Assembly (NCBI GenBank): GCA_913060515.1
Contig: CAJXRZ010000001.1
Location: forward strand, 115,478 to 179,477
Direction: 5' to 3'
Length of the DNA stretch: 64,000 bases
Source: an uncultured Pseudomonadota bacterium
Lineage (GTDB): Bacteria; Myxococcota_A; UBA796; CAJQPC01
Part shown: in pieces, positions 25,080 through 34,982 of the stretch
How positions within the stretch are numbered: position 1 is the stretch's first letter
How the letters are laid out: each line of letters begins with the position of its first letter
Position numbers and translations under genes: made by a program
Notes under the pieces: generated by a model
The model's database searches: none
Seen by the model: only the letters and a program-made list of their open reading frames with translations
Told to the model about the DNA's origin: nothing

Positions 25080-25897
25080 GTGTCTCGCCCGCCCCATCGC
25101 TGGGTCCTCGCTGTCCTCGCTTGGGGGATGGGGCTCTGGCTGTTGTGCTGGCAGATGTTGCTGGGCGGCGGGTGGTGGTTGGGCCTGGGAGTGCTCCTGC
25201 TCAACACCCCAAAGCGCTGGGTAAAGCCGCTCTACCTGTGTTGGGTTTGCTGCTGATTCCCCTCTGTTTGCTGCGCTATTCGCAGGGCGTGGACCGCATG
25301 ATGGCCAAGGTGCAGAGGGGGCCTCAAGCACTGGCTCTGCACGACCGGCTGGCCCTCTACGGCTTGAACGGCGCCATGGGCATCGCCGGTGGGCTCCTTG
25401 GCGCCCCCGAGGCCAGCATGGAGACCTTGCTCTTGATGGTGCCAAGCTCCGGGGAGCGGCACTGGGAGAGCCAGAGATTTCCCCTCTGTGGCCCCAAGGT
25501 GCGTGCCGCCGTCGCCAGAGAGCAGCAGCTGGCCCAGGCAGGCGCGCATTCCTTCGCGCCGCGGACCTTGCAGTGGGCGGTGATGGAGGAGGGGAGCAGC
25601 ACCCGGGTGGGCTTGGCCATGAATCCGATGGCCTTGCAGACGAGCCGGGCAGGGCCGATCTTGGAGCTTCAGAGCACCGTTCAAGTGGACTACACGGCCC
25701 ACTATTCGATGCCCCTGGCCCAGCTCGGCCCGGTGAACCTGCGGGTGGAGCAGGGCTTGTTCCACGCGCTCGAGGAGCTGGGGTGGCTGCATCCCTACGC
25801 GCTCCACTACCAGGCCGATGTGGGCATCGAGGAGCCGCTGCCGGGCAGCTGCGAGGCCTGGAGTGTGCAGCTTGTGGACGCGCTGATGTCCGGATAG
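25080..25897 (+). CDS. Unknown membrane-anchored protein, apparently joined by a -1 frameshift
   Basis: Two overlapping frames look like one gene. From GTG 25080 the first frame gives two hydrophobic stretches (WVLAVLAWGMGLWLLCWQ and WWLGLGVLLLNTP) and ends at 25256. The second frame, entered by stepping back one base, continues PKALGKAALPVLGLLLIPL and then a soluble domain to 25897. Their junction contains C CCA AAG (25208-25214), the X-XXY-YYZ form of a -1 slippery site. A sequencing indel in the C run, or an independent start for the second frame (for example at 25121), are alternatives. The soluble part (HWESQRFPLCGPKV, LRVEQGLFHALEELGW) is not recognised. Confidence 0.5.
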
Positions 25898-25919
25898 CAA
25901 GGGCCTCTTCGGAGTCCAG

Positions 25920-26303
25920 ATGAACACGCGCACCCTTCTCCTCGCCCTCCTCAGCCTCCCTGCACTGGCCTGCTCTGGCCTGTTCGCCGTCGAGGAGGTC
26001 CCCAGTGAGATTTCGGACGATGGTAGCTCGGAGACGGAGTGGGACCAGGACATCGACGTAGAGGCCACCAAGTCGGGCTACGTCGTCACATTCCGGGTCG
26101 TCGCTGAAGGGGCCCAGTCCGGGACATACACCTTGTTCGACGGCTCCAGGGAGGTGTGGAGTGCGGCTCTGGAAGAGGGCGCCTCTGGCATCTGGTTCGC
26201 CGAGTTCCAAGAGGACGAGGCCGAGTCGCGGGACGCTTACGACTACGAGATCGTCATGCAGTTCGCCGAGGGAGAGGTCGTCGAGACGGGGACTACCTGG
26301 TAG
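25920..26303 (+). CDS. Small acidic lipoprotein
   Basis: A 127-residue protein beginning MNTRTLLLALLSLPALAC, with the lipidated Cys at 18. The mature part is acidic (SEISDDGSSETEWDQDIDVEA) and seems to be a single beta-sandwich-like domain (TYTLFDGSREVW). CGGAG lies six bases before the ATG. It follows the preceding gene by 22 bases. Family not recognised. Confidence 0.7.
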   Translation: MNTRTLLLALLSLPALACSGLFAVEEVPSEISDDGSSETEWDQDIDVEATKSGYVVTFRVVAEGAQSGTYTLFDGSREVWSAALEEGASGIWFAEFQEDEAESRDAYDYEIVMQFAEGEVVETGTTW

Positions 26304-26426
26304 GGCTTGCGCACTTTCGGGAATCCAACGCCTTAGCTATGATGGACGTCTCTCCCGAGCCCCGGGAATTGGCCAGCCAATCGGCGAGCCCGCGCAGACC
26401 AGCGCTCGACGCGAAGGACTCGACTC

Positions 26427-28016
26427 ATGTCGCAGAACGAAAACGCCATCGTCTCCGAGAACCCGATTCAGGGGAAGAACGGTCCTTTTCGGGTGGTTTT
26501 GCTGACCATCTACAGCGTGGAGAACGCGGGCATTCGCTACATCTCCGCTGCTCTCCAGCGGGAGGGAGTCGAGGTCGACATCATCTTCCTGCGGGACTGG
26601 GTGCACAACGCTCTGGTCATGCCCAGCGAGAAAGAATTCGGCTTGATGCTGGATGTTCTGCGAGACAAAGACCCCGACTTGATCGGGGTGGGCTTCATGT
26701 CCTCGCTCTTGCCGATGGCCAAAGAGGCCACCCGGCGCATTCAGACGGCCTTCCCTGACAAGCCCATCGTGTGGGGAGGGATCCACCCCACTTCCGTGCC
26801 CGAAGAGTGCATCGATCACGCCGACTACATCTGCGTGGGAGAGGGTGAGCAGGCGGTGATCGACTTGGCGCGTGCCATCTCCTTGGACGAAGACACCACC
26901 AACATCCCCAACATCTGGGCCCGCAAGAATGGTCAGGTTCACCAGAACCCGCCTCGGCCCTTGATTCAGGACTTGGACTGGCTGCCCTTCCCGGACACCG
27001 CCGACGACAACAAGTACTACATCGAGAAGGACAAGGTCTCCATCGAGGAGCCCTGGAAGCGCTCAGCCGAGTACCGCATCTACTTTTCCCGCGGCTGCCC
27101 CTACAACTGCAGCTATTGCTACGTGAGCATCCTGCGCGATGTCTACGATGAGAAGGGCCGAAAGTTCTACCGGGCCCGCTCGGTGGATCACATCATCGGC
27201 GAGCTCGAGCACATGAAGAAGACCTTCCCGAACGTGGCTCGGGTCAAGGTCGACGACGACACCAGCTTTGCCTTTGGGCCGGAGTGGATGGACGAGTTCG
27301 TCGAGCGCTACCCCAAAGAGATCGGGATCCCCTTCGAGTGCTTGCTCATCCCGCCCATGCTGCGCGAAGACATGCTCTACAGGCTCAAGGACGCTGGCCT
27401 GATTCGGGTGCAGACGGGCATTGAGTCCGGCTCCTCCAAAGAGAGCAAGGAGATCCACAACCGCTCTCCTGGCAACACCGCCATCATGCGCTTTGGCGAG
27501 TTCAACAAGAAGCTGAAGATGGACATCGTCTACGACGTGATCGTGGACAACCCCCACGCCACCGAAGAGATGATGCTGGAGACCGCAGAGTTCCTGCTGG
27601 ATCTGCCGCGTCCCTACTCCATCTACTTCTACAGCCTCAACTACTTCCCAGGCACCGCCCTGACCAAGCAGTCCTTGGCCGATGGCACCCTGGACCCCGA
27701 CTTGGTCGAGGGCCGCAACAACAAGGCCTGGCACCAGTTCCGCGTCTCCATGGACTGGCCGCGCTCCGACACCGAGCGCTTCTACCTGGCCCTGTACTGC
27801 TTGGCGTCCAAGGACAATGTGCCCCGCGAGTTCATTCGCAAGCTCATCGATGAGCGCGAGTACTGGAAGAAGAACGTCGAGCCGGTCTTCTACATGGCCT
27901 GGGCTGCCAACTACGCGCGCATGTTCCAGGTGGCGCTGCAGTACTGGAAGCGTGGTGAGCTGACGTGGTTCAAGGTGCGCCAGTACGGCAACCTCCGCAA
28001 GATGATTTCCCAGTAA
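26427..28016 (+). CDS. B12-binding domain radical SAM enzyme (BchE/HpnJ-like class)
   Basis: A 529-residue enzyme. Residues ~20-160 form a cobalamin-binding Rossmann domain (VVLLTIYSVENAGIRYISA, GVGFMSS, VWGGIHPT, CVGEGEQ). The radical SAM domain follows with CPYNCSYC near residues 224-231 and GIESGSSKE later. The conserved GGIHPT and VGEGE motifs are typical of class B anaerobic enzymes such as BchE, HpnP and HpnJ. Many of these methylate or rearrange carbon skeletons, but the B12 ligand HxDxG-like motif is not obvious, as in several non-methylating members. It is followed by a small unknown protein and a ferredoxin, which suggests a local redox partner. Product unknown. Confidence 0.85.
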   Translation: MSQNENAIVSENPIQGKNGPFRVVLLTIYSVENAGIRYISAALQREGVEVDIIFLRDWVHNALVMPSEKEFGLMLDVLRDKDPDLIGVGFMSSLLPMAKEATRRIQTAFPDKPIVWGGIHPTSVPEECIDHADYICVGEGEQAVIDLARAISLDEDTTNIPNIWARKNGQVHQNPPRPLIQDLDWLPFPDTADDNKYYIEKDKVSIEEPWKRSAEYRIYFSRGCPYNCSYCYVSILRDVYDEKGRKFYRARSVDHIIGELEHMKKTFPNVARVKVDDDTSFAFGPEWMDEFVERYPKEIGIPFECLLIPPMLREDMLYRLKDAGLIRVQTGIESGSSKESKEIHNRSPGNTAIMRFGEFNKKLKMDIVYDVIVDNPHATEEMMLETAEFLLDLPRPYSIYFYSLNYFPGTALTKQSLADGTLDPDLVEGRNNKAWHQFRVSMDWPRSDTERFYLALYCLASKDNVPREFIRKLIDEREYWKKNVEPVFYMAWAANYARMFQVALQYWKRGELTWFKVRQYGNLRKMISQ

Positions 28017-28030
28017 AGGCGGTCGTTTCC

Positions 28031-28339
28031 ATGGGAATCCGAGACAAGCTTCGCGCTGCAAAGCGCTACTCCGAGCCAACCAAGAAGTTGGCCAGAACGC
28101 TCATGAACAGCCTCAAGACAGGCGCCGCAGAGGGCATGCACCCTGGGGTCGCCGCGGGCCACACCGAGGGTCGGGTCCCGCCCACGGCCAACTCTTTGGA
28201 AGAGGCCAAGGCCCAAGCCAAGGGGAAGACCAACGCCGATGGCACCCCTTGGTACATGGACGGCCAGCATGATCTGGACGGCTGGGAAGACACCAACGCC
28301 AACGACCTAAAGAAGGCCGAGGCAGCCCGAAAGGCATAG
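28031..28339 (+). CDS. Small protein next to B12 radical SAM gene
   Basis: A 102-residue soluble, charged protein starting [19 protein letters not shown], with C-terminal [16 protein letters not shown]. It starts 14 bases after the radical SAM stop, with AAGGCGG upstream. No signal, helices or known motif except the Asp/Trp-rich end. The tight spacing suggests a partner or substrate of the radical SAM enzyme. I do not recognise the family. Confidence 0.6.
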   Translation: MGIRDKLRAAKRYSEPTKKLARTLMNSLKTGAAEGMHPGVAAGHTEGRVPPTANSLEEAKAQAKGKTNADGTPWYMDGQHDLDGWEDTNANDLKKAEAARKA

Positions 28340-28407
28340 AGCCGGCGGCGTCGTGCAATGATCCGGGCCCTGGTGGCCCAAGTCCAGGCATCAAGGAGCG
28401 TTTTTTC

Positions 28408-28737
28408 ATGGCCTACGTTGTGGGTGAGCCCTGTGTGAAGTGCAAGTACGGGGACTGCGTTGACGCATGCCCTGTGGACTGCTTCTACCAAGACGAGGAC
28501 ATGCTCTACATCAACCCGGCTGAGTGCATCGACTGCGATGCATGCGTGCCGGAGTGCCCTGTAGACGCCATCTTTCCCGCGGATGAGAACGCGCCCTACG
28601 ATGAGACGCAGACCAAGCACGTCGCGCCCTACTACATCTGGCTGGGGGAGACCTTTGCGTACAGCGATGAGAACCGGGTGACGGACAAGGTCGAGGTCGA
28701 TCATGGACCGGACTGGGATGAGTCCAAGGCCACTTAG
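28408..28737 (+). CDS. fdxA: 7Fe ferredoxin (3Fe-4S/4Fe-4S)
   Basis: A 109-residue cytosolic electron carrier. The N-terminal [19 protein letters not shown] matches the 7Fe type, in which the first cluster is 3Fe-4S, and [17 protein letters not shown] supplies the 4Fe-4S cluster. MAYVVGEPC and the C-terminal tail fit the FdxA family. AAGGAG lies ten bases upstream of the ATG. It is the third gene after the B12 radical SAM enzyme and may feed it electrons. Confidence 0.92.
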   Translation: MAYVVGEPCVKCKYGDCVDACPVDCFYQDEDMLYINPAECIDCDACVPECPVDAIFPADENAPYDETQTKHVAPYYIWLGETFAYSDENRVTDKVEVDHGPDWDESKAT

Positions 28738-28829
28738 GGTTTTCTTTGGTGATCCAAAGTCGTGGAATCCAGGGGCGGGGCCGCTCTCGCGGTGCTAACT
28801 TCCGCCCGATCAGCAGTTTCGAGGTGTTT

Positions 28830-29972
28830 GTGCGCGGAAAGATCATCGTCCTTGGCGCCCTCTGGGCCATTCCTTCTCTGGCTATGGCGCAGACCAAGTC
28901 AGGATCCGTCCAGGTCAACGCAGGCAACGCGACCGGCGAGATCATCATGGATGGATTCCCCATGGACGTGATGGCGCCCGGCACCTTGGAGGGCGTCCCC
29001 GCTGGGGAGCACACCTTCGAGGTGGAGTATGGCTGCATGTTGGCCACCGGCACCGTGACCGTGCTCGTCGACGAGCAGGTGACCGCGGACTTGGATGTAG
29101 AGAACCGCGGCGGCGAGGGCACCTTGCGCATGCGCGGCCTGCCAGCCGGCGCCGACGTGCTGGTGGACGGCACGCCCGTCAATGACATCGACCAGGGTGT
29201 CCAGGCCAAGTGTGGCGGCCGCAACGTGGTGATCGAGGCCGATGGCTTTGAGATCTGGGAGCAGACCGTGGTCGTGACCACTGGAAAGTGGTCCCGTATG
29301 GAGCCCACGATGGTGCAGGGCGGCATGCCCGTTAGCGACCCCATGGACGACCGCCGCGACGACTTTGATGATCGCCGCGACGACTTTGACGACGGGCTCT
29401 CCTCCGTCGATGAAGAGATGGCCGATCTGGACGACTTCGACGAGCCGGACATGGGCGGCCGTGGCCGCGATGAGTTCGACGATCTGGACGATCTGGACGA
29501 TCTGGATGATCTGGACGACTTCGAGGACGAGGACGGCGGCGCTCGCGGCCGCGATGAGTTCGACGAGCTCGATGACCTGGACGATCTGGACGACGGTGGC
29601 TCCTCCAAGCCTGCCCGTGAGCCCCGGGATGGTCCTGGGTTCCCAACGCGCGGTGTGGTGACCGGTGCAGGTGCGGCTGTGGCCGTGACCGGCATCGTGA
29701 TGACCGCGCAGGCCCAGGGCACCTACTCCGAGGCTGCGGATATCCACAGTGGCTTGGTCGGGGCCGGTCAAACGGCGGCAGCGACCAGCTACATGCTCTC
29801 CGATGTGACCCCTGCAAAGAACGCGCGGAACGGTGGAATCGCTGTGGCCGTTGTTGGTGCGGGCCTTGGCGCCGCTGGCTTCTTCCTCATCGAGCCCTTG
29901 AACTCCAGCGTGGCCTATGTGCCGAGCACGGACGGATCGGGCGGCACGGTGGTCTTCAGCGGCTCCTTCTGA
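28830..29972 (+). CDS. Secreted PEGA-domain protein with acidic DLDD repeats
   Basis: A 380-residue protein. GTG 28830, with GAGG five bases upstream, opens the signal VRGKIIVLGALWAIPSLAMA, with cleavage after AMA. Residues ~20-165 carry two PEGA-like sandwiches (GEIIMDGFPMD, GADVLVDGTPVND). Residues ~170-265 are extremely acidic: two tandem DDRRDDF units, then runs of DDLDDLDD. A hydrophobic C-terminal part (GVVTGAGAAVAVTGIVMT and IAVAVVGAGLGAAGFFLI) suggests two membrane passages. The acidic linker may bind calcium. The location is the envelope; the function is unknown. Confidence 0.7.
   Translation: MRGKIIVLGALWAIPSLAMAQTKSGSVQVNAGNATGEIIMDGFPMDVMAPGTLEGVPAGEHTFEVEYGCMLATGTVTVLVDEQVTADLDVENRGGEGTLRMRGLPAGADVLVDGTPVNDIDQGVQAKCGGRNVVIEADGFEIWEQTVVVTTGKWSRMEPTMVQGGMPVSDPMDDRRDDFDDRRDDFDDGLSSVDEEMADLDDFDEPDMGGRGRDEFDDLDDLDDLDDLDDFEDEDGGARGRDEFDELDDLDDLDDGGSSKPAREPRDGPGFPTRGVVTGAGAAVAVTGIVMTAQAQGTYSEAADIHSGLVGAGQTAAATSYMLSDVTPAKNARNGGIAVAVVGAGLGAAGFFLIEPLNSSVAYVPSTDGSGGTVVFSGSF
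29343..29391 (+). repeat. Tandem 21-bp repeat encoding DDRRDDF
   Basis: Two nearly identical 21-bp units encode DDRRDDF twice at the start of the acidic linker of the PEGA protein. Confidence 0.6.
29475..29520 (+). repeat. Tandem 9-bp repeat encoding DLD
   Basis: About five units of GATCTGGAC encode a run of Asp-Leu-Asp in the acidic linker. Such repeats can change length by slippage without frameshift. Confidence 0.65.
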
Positions 29973-30044
29973 GCCCCGAGAGCCCTGGGAACACAGAGCT
30001 TGGCTCAAGCCGGTTAAGGGGCGCGCCTGAGAAGGGAGCGTCCA

Positions 30045-32165
30045 ATGTCCGTGCTGTTGCTGTTGTCCTCGTTTGCGGGGGCTGATGAAGGGATGTGGCT
30101 GCCAGAGCAGCTTCCGGGCATGGGCCCACAGCTCCAAGAGATGGGGCTTGAAATCCCCCCTGAGCAGCTCGCCGATCCCCAGGCAGAGCCCCTCTCGGCG
30201 ATCGTCTCCCTTGGATTCTGCAGCGCCAGCTTCCTGAGCGGCGACGGTCTGGTCGCGACCAACCACCACTGCGTGAGCGGGTTCCTGAGCTACGCCAGCG
30301 ATGCGGAGCACACCTACGCCCGCGACGGCTTTCTGGCTGGGGAGCGCAGCGCGGAGATCTCCGCTGGACCTGCGGCGCGCCTCTACGTGGTCGAGTCCAT
30401 CACCGACGTGACCGAGCAGATCAACGGCAAGCTGAAGAAGCGCACCAAAGATGTGAAGCGCTACCAGATCGTGGACAAGTCCAAGAAGCTGCTGATCTCG
30501 CAGTGCGAGGCCCAGGCCAACCACCGCTGCGAGGTGGCCAGCTACTACGGCGGGCAGCAGTACCGCCTGATCTCCAAGCTGGAGATCCAGGATGTGCGCA
30601 TGGTCTACGCGCCCCCCGAGAGTGTGGGCAGCTACGGCGGCGAGATCGACAACTGGATGTGGCCGCGCCACTCCGGTGACTTCTCCCTGCTGCGCGCCTA
30701 CGTGGCCCCCGACGGCAGCTCGGCACCCTTCAGCGCCGACAACGTGCCCTACCAGCCCGCGACCCACCTCAAGGTGGACCCCACCGGCGCGGACCCCGGC
30801 GAGTTCGTGATGATCGCCGGCTACCCCGGCTCCACCTACCGCTACCGCACTGCCCGTCAGATGCGCTTCGCCGAGGAGGTCTCCTACCCCTACAGCATCG
30901 CGCTCTCCGAGGAGATCATCGCCCTGCTCAAGGCCGAGGCGGCCACCGGGGACGAGGCCAGCGGGCGCCTGAACAGCTCCATCGACCAGGTCGCCAACGG
31001 CCTGAAGTACCGCCAAGGCAACTTGGACAACTTCGCAGGCTCCGACGTGGTCGGACGCAAGCAGGCCCAGTGGGCGGAGCTGGAGGCTTGGATCGCAGCA
31101 GACCCCAAGCGCACCAAGCTCTACGGTCCGGTTCTGGCCGAGATGGATGAGATGCAAGCCGAGAGCGAGGCCAGCTTCGAGGCGGACACCACCATCGGCT
31201 ACCTGCGCTGGCTCTCGGACAACCTGGGCGTGGCCCACCGCGCCTACCGCTTCTCGGTCGAGGCCGCCAAGCCCGATCTGGAGCGTGACCGCGGCTACCA
31301 GGAGCGCGACCTGGAGCGCACCCAGCAGCGCTTCGATGCGATGGACGGCACCTACTGGGAGCCGGCCGACAAGCAGCTCACGGAGCTGACCCTCAAGCGC
31401 CTGATGGCCCTGCCCCCTGAGAAGCTCCCTGTGGGCATGGCAGAGCACGTGGCTGCAGCAGGAGGAGTGGATGCTCTGCTGGAGCAGCTCTTCGCCGAGG
31501 GCACCATCCCCGACGCCGCGACCCGCAAGGCTTGGTTGGAGATGGACCGGGCTGAGCTGGAGTCCATGGACAACCCTTGGATGCAGCTGGCTGTCCTGCT
31601 TGAGTCCAAGACCCTGGCACCGCAGCGCGCCAAGGACAAGGCCCTCGCCGGTGCCAGCTTGCGTCTGCAGCCCCTCTACATGGAGGCTCTGTTGCAGTCT
31701 GGCGACCAGGTCTACCCCGACGCCAACGGCACCCTGCGCATCTCCGTGGGGCACATCAAGGGCTACAGCCCAGCCGATGCCATTGAGTACCAGCCCCAGA
31801 CCACCGTGGCCGGAATGGTGGCCAAGGTCGGCGAATACCCCTTCGATGCGCCTGCGCGCTTGGTGGATGCTGCAGCGAGCTCCACCCAGAGCCGCTTTGC
31901 GGACCCCGACCTGGGCGATGTCCCAGTGAACTTCCTGAGCACCTTGGACTCCACTGGCGGCAACTCCGGCTCCGCCACCTTGAACAGCAAGGGCGAGTTC
32001 GTCGGCTTCCTCTTTGATGGCAACTACGAGGCCATGAGCGCGGACTGGCTCTTTGACCCAGAGCTGACCCGCTCCATCCACGTGGACGTGCGCTACATGC
32101 TCTGGGTTCTCGAGGTCGAAGGGGCTGACCACCTGCTCGACGAGCTGGGACTCAGCGAGAAGTAG
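30045..32165 (+). CDS. S46 family dipeptidyl-peptidase (DPP7-like)
   Basis: A 706-residue secreted peptidase. The signal MSVLLLLSSFAGA is followed by MWLPEQLP, typical of the mature N-terminus of S46 enzymes. The catalytic triad is visible: His in TNHHC (H75), Asp in DNWMWPRH near 204, and Ser in TGGNSGSATL near 642. After the serine, FLFDGNYEAMSADW has glycine where DPP11 carries the P1-specificity arginine. By family knowledge that predicts a DPP7-like preference for hydrophobic rather than acidic P1. It would degrade peptides in the periplasm. GGGAGCG precedes the ATG. Confidence 0.9.
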   Translation: MSVLLLLSSFAGADEGMWLPEQLPGMGPQLQEMGLEIPPEQLADPQAEPLSAIVSLGFCSASFLSGDGLVATNHHCVSGFLSYASDAEHTYARDGFLAGERSAEISAGPAARLYVVESITDVTEQINGKLKKRTKDVKRYQIVDKSKKLLISQCEAQANHRCEVASYYGGQQYRLISKLEIQDVRMVYAPPESVGSYGGEIDNWMWPRHSGDFSLLRAYVAPDGSSAPFSADNVPYQPATHLKVDPTGADPGEFVMIAGYPGSTYRYRTARQMRFAEEVSYPYSIALSEEIIALLKAEAATGDEASGRLNSSIDQVANGLKYRQGNLDNFAGSDVVGRKQAQWAELEAWIAADPKRTKLYGPVLAEMDEMQAESEASFEADTTIGYLRWLSDNLGVAHRAYRFSVEAAKPDLERDRGYQERDLERTQQRFDAMDGTYWEPADKQLTELTLKRLMALPPEKLPVGMAEHVAAAGGVDALLEQLFAEGTIPDAATRKAWLEMDRAELESMDNPWMQLAVLLESKTLAPQRAKDKALAGASLRLQPLYMEALLQSGDQVYPDANGTLRISVGHIKGYSPADAIEYQPQTTVAGMVAKVGEYPFDAPARLVDAAASSTQSRFADPDLGDVPVNFLSTLDSTGGNSGSATLNSKGEFVGFLFDGNYEAMSADWLFDPELTRSIHVDVRYMLWVLEVEGADHLLDELGLSEK

Positions 32166-32191
32166 GAGAGAACCAGGGGCTACCAAGCGCG

Positions 32192-32217
32192 TGAAATTCC
32201 TACAGGCTGGGATTTCA
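32192..32217. terminator. 9-bp hairpin between S46 gene and sdh operon
   Basis: TGAAATTCC and GGGATTTCA pair over nine positions (one G-T) around an eight-base loop. It lies 26 bases after the S46 stop and 57 bases before sdhC. It could terminate the upstream transcript or serve as a regulatory element of the sdh leader. No T-run follows. Confidence 0.4.
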
Positions 32218-32273
32218 TGCCTGGGTTACTGAGCTCTGGCCTGTTTTAAACCAACTGCCCCACGGGAGCGGCG

Positions 32274-33038
32274 ATGTCCTGGTTTACCAACCTCTACGCC
32301 AGCAGCATTGGGAAGAAGCTGATCATGGCCCTCACGGGTCTGATCATCTTCGGCTTTGCTGTCGGACACATGTCCGGCAACCTGCTGATCTTCCTCGGAC
32401 CTGATGTCTTCAACGGCTACGCGGCTGCCCTCAAGGGCAACCTGCCCCTGTTGTGGGTGACCCGTCTGACCTTGCTCGCGGCTTTTCCGCTGCACATCTT
32501 CTCGGCCATTCAGCTCAAGCGTTTGAACGCGGCCGCCAGACCTTCGAACTACGGAGAGTGGCAGCCTCAGGCCTCCACCCGCTCTTCCCGCACGATGATC
32601 TACGGCGGCGTGGTCTTGCTGTTCTTCATCGTCTACCACATCCTGCACTTCACGCTGCACATCCAGCAGCCTGAGTTTGCAGCTTTGACCTACAATCTCG
32701 ATGGAGAGCAGGTCCACGGTGCCTTTGAGATGGTCTTGATGGGCTTTGCACCCACCGGCATGGGCATCTTCCATGTGGTGCTGTACTTGGCCGCCATGGT
32801 CGCCCTGTGTCTGCACATCTACCACGGTGTGTGGAGCGCAATGCAGAGCCTGGGATTGAACCATCCCAAGTACAACGACCTGCGCAAGCGGGTCGCCGCA
32901 GCCTTCGCCTTCGTCCTTCTCATTGGCTTCTCGGCAGGACCCCTGCTGACCATTGCTGGAGTGACCAAGGCCGCAGGTGAAGCATTCACGAAGCAGTCGG
33001 TCGACCAGGTCGACACCGACGCTACGGTCCGGAGGTAG
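32274..33038 (+). CDS. sdhC: Succinate dehydrogenase cytochrome b558 subunit
   Basis: A 254-residue five-helix membrane anchor of the B-type complex, in which one subunit binds two hemes. Histidines fitting heme ligation appear in [27 protein letters not shown] and LHIYHGVW. It anchors SdhAB to the inner membrane and passes electrons to the quinone. GGGAG precedes the ATG. It is the first gene of sdhCAB. The family can work as succinate:quinone reductase or fumarate reductase. Confidence 0.93.
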   Translation: MSWFTNLYASSIGKKLIMALTGLIIFGFAVGHMSGNLLIFLGPDVFNGYAAALKGNLPLLWVTRLTLLAAFPLHIFSAIQLKRLNAAARPSNYGEWQPQASTRSSRTMIYGGVVLLFFIVYHILHFTLHIQQPEFAALTYNLDGEQVHGAFEMVLMGFAPTGMGIFHVVLYLAAMVALCLHIYHGVWSAMQSLGLNHPKYNDLRKRVAAAFAFVLLIGFSAGPLLTIAGVTKAAGEAFTKQSVDQVDTDATVRR

Positions 33039-33042
33039 GGAA

Positions 33043-34971
33043 ATGATTCTCGACGGAAAGTGCCCCACTGGGGACATCGAAGAGGCTTGGGACAAGCACC
33101 GCTTTGGCATCAAGGTGGTCAACCCGTCCAACAAGCGCAAGTTCAAGGTCATCGTGGTCGGAACCGGCCTGGCCGGCGCCTCTGCAGCCGCCTCCATGGC
33201 GGAGATGGGCTACCAAGTAGAGACCTTCTGCTACCAAGATAGCCCCCGCCGTGCCCACAGCATCGCAGCCCAGGGCGGCATCAACGCGGCGAAGAACTAC
33301 CAGAACGACGGCGACTCCGTCTTTCGTCTGTTCTACGACACGGTCAAGGGTGGCGACTTCCGCAGCCGCGAGCGCAACGTCTACCGCTTGGCTCAGGTCT
33401 CCAACAGCATCATCGACCAAGCGGTCGCACAGGGGGTTCCCTTTGCCCGCGAGTACGGCGGCCTCCTGGGCAACCGTTCCTTCGGTGGTGCCCAGGTCTC
33501 TCGCACCTTCTACGCCGCAGGCCAGACCGGTCAGCAGCTGCTGCTCGGTGCCTACCAGGCCTTGGCGCGTCAGATCGGTCTCAAGCACGTGGTCCACCAC
33601 AACCGCACCGAGATGCAGGACCTGATCCTCGTCGACGGACAGGCCCGCGGCATCGTGACCCGGAACCTGATCACGGGCGAGGTCAAGTCCCACATGGCCG
33701 ACGCGGTGGTCTTGGCCACCGGCGGCTACGGCAACGTGTACTACCTGTCCACGAACGCGATGGGCTGCAACGTGACTGCAGGCTTCCAGGCCTACAAGCG
33801 CGGCGCCTACTTCGCCAACCCCTGCTACGTGCAGATCCACCCCACTTGCATCCCGGTTCACGGTGAGTTCCAGTCCAAGCTGACGCTCATGTCCGAGTCC
33901 CTGCGGAACGACGGTCGGGTTTGGGTGCCTCGCAGCAAGGACGACGTAGAGAAGCCTGCCGGCGACATCGCTGAGGCGGACCGCTACTACTACCTGGAGG
34001 AGCGCTACCCAGCCTTCGGCAACCTGGTCCCACGCGATGTGGCTGCCCGAAACGCCAAGTACGTCTGTGATGACGGGCTGGGTGTCGGACACAAGGTCGG
34101 CGGTGAGCGCCGCGCGGTCTACCTGGACTTTGCCGATGCCATCAAGCGCGACGGCGAGGACGCCATTCGCGAGAAGTACGGCAACCTCTTCCACATGTAC
34201 TCGAAGATCACCGGTGAGAACCCCTACAAGGTGCCCATGCGCATCTACCCGGCGGTTCACTACACCATGGGTGGTTTGTGGGTGGACTACAACCTGATGT
34301 CCAACGTGCCCGGCCTGCACGTGATTGGAGAGGCCAACTTCTCCGACCACGGTGCAAACCGCCTGGGTGCCTCTGCTCTGATGCAGGGACTGGCGGACGG
34401 CTACTTCGTCCTGCCCTACACCATCGGCAACTTCCTCTGGAGCGAGCGCCCCGAGCCAGTGACCAACGACTGCGCCGAGGCCAAAGAGGCGGTGGCCCAG
34501 GTCAAGGGCCGCATCACCACGCTGATGGACATCAAGGGCTCCAAGCCTGTGGACTACTTCCACCGTCAGCTCGGCAAGGTGATGTACGACAAGGTCGGCA
34601 TCTCGCGCACCGGAGCGGGTCTCAAGGAGGCGCTGGAGCAGATTCCAGCCATCCGCGAGGAGTTCTGGAAGAACGTCTCTGTCCCGGGCAAGGCCAACAG
34701 CCTGAACCCGGCTCTGGAGAAGGCTGGCCGTGTGGCCGACTTCTTGGAGTTCGCCGAGATGATGGCCCACGATGCCCACGACCGGGACGAGTCTGCTGGC
34801 GGTCACTTCCGCGAGGAGCACCAGACCGAAGAGGGCGAGGCCAAGCGCAACGACGAAGACTTCTCCTTCGTCGCTGCTTGGGAATTCAAGGGGGTGGGCG
34901 TCAAGCCCGAGCTCCACAAGGAGCCCCTTTCCTTTGACTACGTGAAGCTGTCCCAGCGGTCCTACAAGTAA
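33043..34971 (+). CDS. sdhA: Succinate dehydrogenase flavoprotein subunit
   Basis: A 642-residue FAD protein that oxidises succinate to fumarate. [15 protein letters not shown] (from residue 36) is the dinucleotide fold. [17 protein letters not shown] carries the FAD-linking histidine H72. HPTCIP, RDGRVW-like NDGRVWVP and [18 protein letters not shown] are conserved active-site regions. The long B-type C-terminus ends in [17 protein letters not shown] overlapping the sdhC stop is the ribosome site for ATG 33043, so an upstream in-frame start is not needed. Confidence 0.96.
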   Translation: MILDGKCPTGDIEEAWDKHRFGIKVVNPSNKRKFKVIVVGTGLAGASAAASMAEMGYQVETFCYQDSPRRAHSIAAQGGINAAKNYQNDGDSVFRLFYDTVKGGDFRSRERNVYRLAQVSNSIIDQAVAQGVPFAREYGGLLGNRSFGGAQVSRTFYAAGQTGQQLLLGAYQALARQIGLKHVVHHNRTEMQDLILVDGQARGIVTRNLITGEVKSHMADAVVLATGGYGNVYYLSTNAMGCNVTAGFQAYKRGAYFANPCYVQIHPTCIPVHGEFQSKLTLMSESLRNDGRVWVPRSKDDVEKPAGDIAEADRYYYLEERYPAFGNLVPRDVAARNAKYVCDDGLGVGHKVGGERRAVYLDFADAIKRDGEDAIREKYGNLFHMYSKITGENPYKVPMRIYPAVHYTMGGLWVDYNLMSNVPGLHVIGEANFSDHGANRLGASALMQGLADGYFVLPYTIGNFLWSERPEPVTNDCAEAKEAVAQVKGRITTLMDIKGSKPVDYFHRQLGKVMYDKVGISRTGAGLKEALEQIPAIREEFWKNVSVPGKANSLNPALEKAGRVADFLEFAEMMAHDAHDRDESAGGHFREEHQTEEGEAKRNDEDFSFVAAWEFKGVGVKPELHKEPLSFDYVKLSQRSYK

Positions 34972-34982
34972 GGAGTACAAGC

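Noticed and set aside
28899-32186. A 1095-codon open frame on the minus strand opposite the PEGA and S46 genes
   Set aside because: It is the antisense shadow of two well-supported plus-strand genes. Its translation is rich in His, Val and Gly with no domain, as expected from reversed GC-rich codons.
33022-34980. A 652-codon minus-strand frame opposite sdhA
   Set aside because: SdhA is certain on the plus strand; the reverse frame has no recognisable domain.
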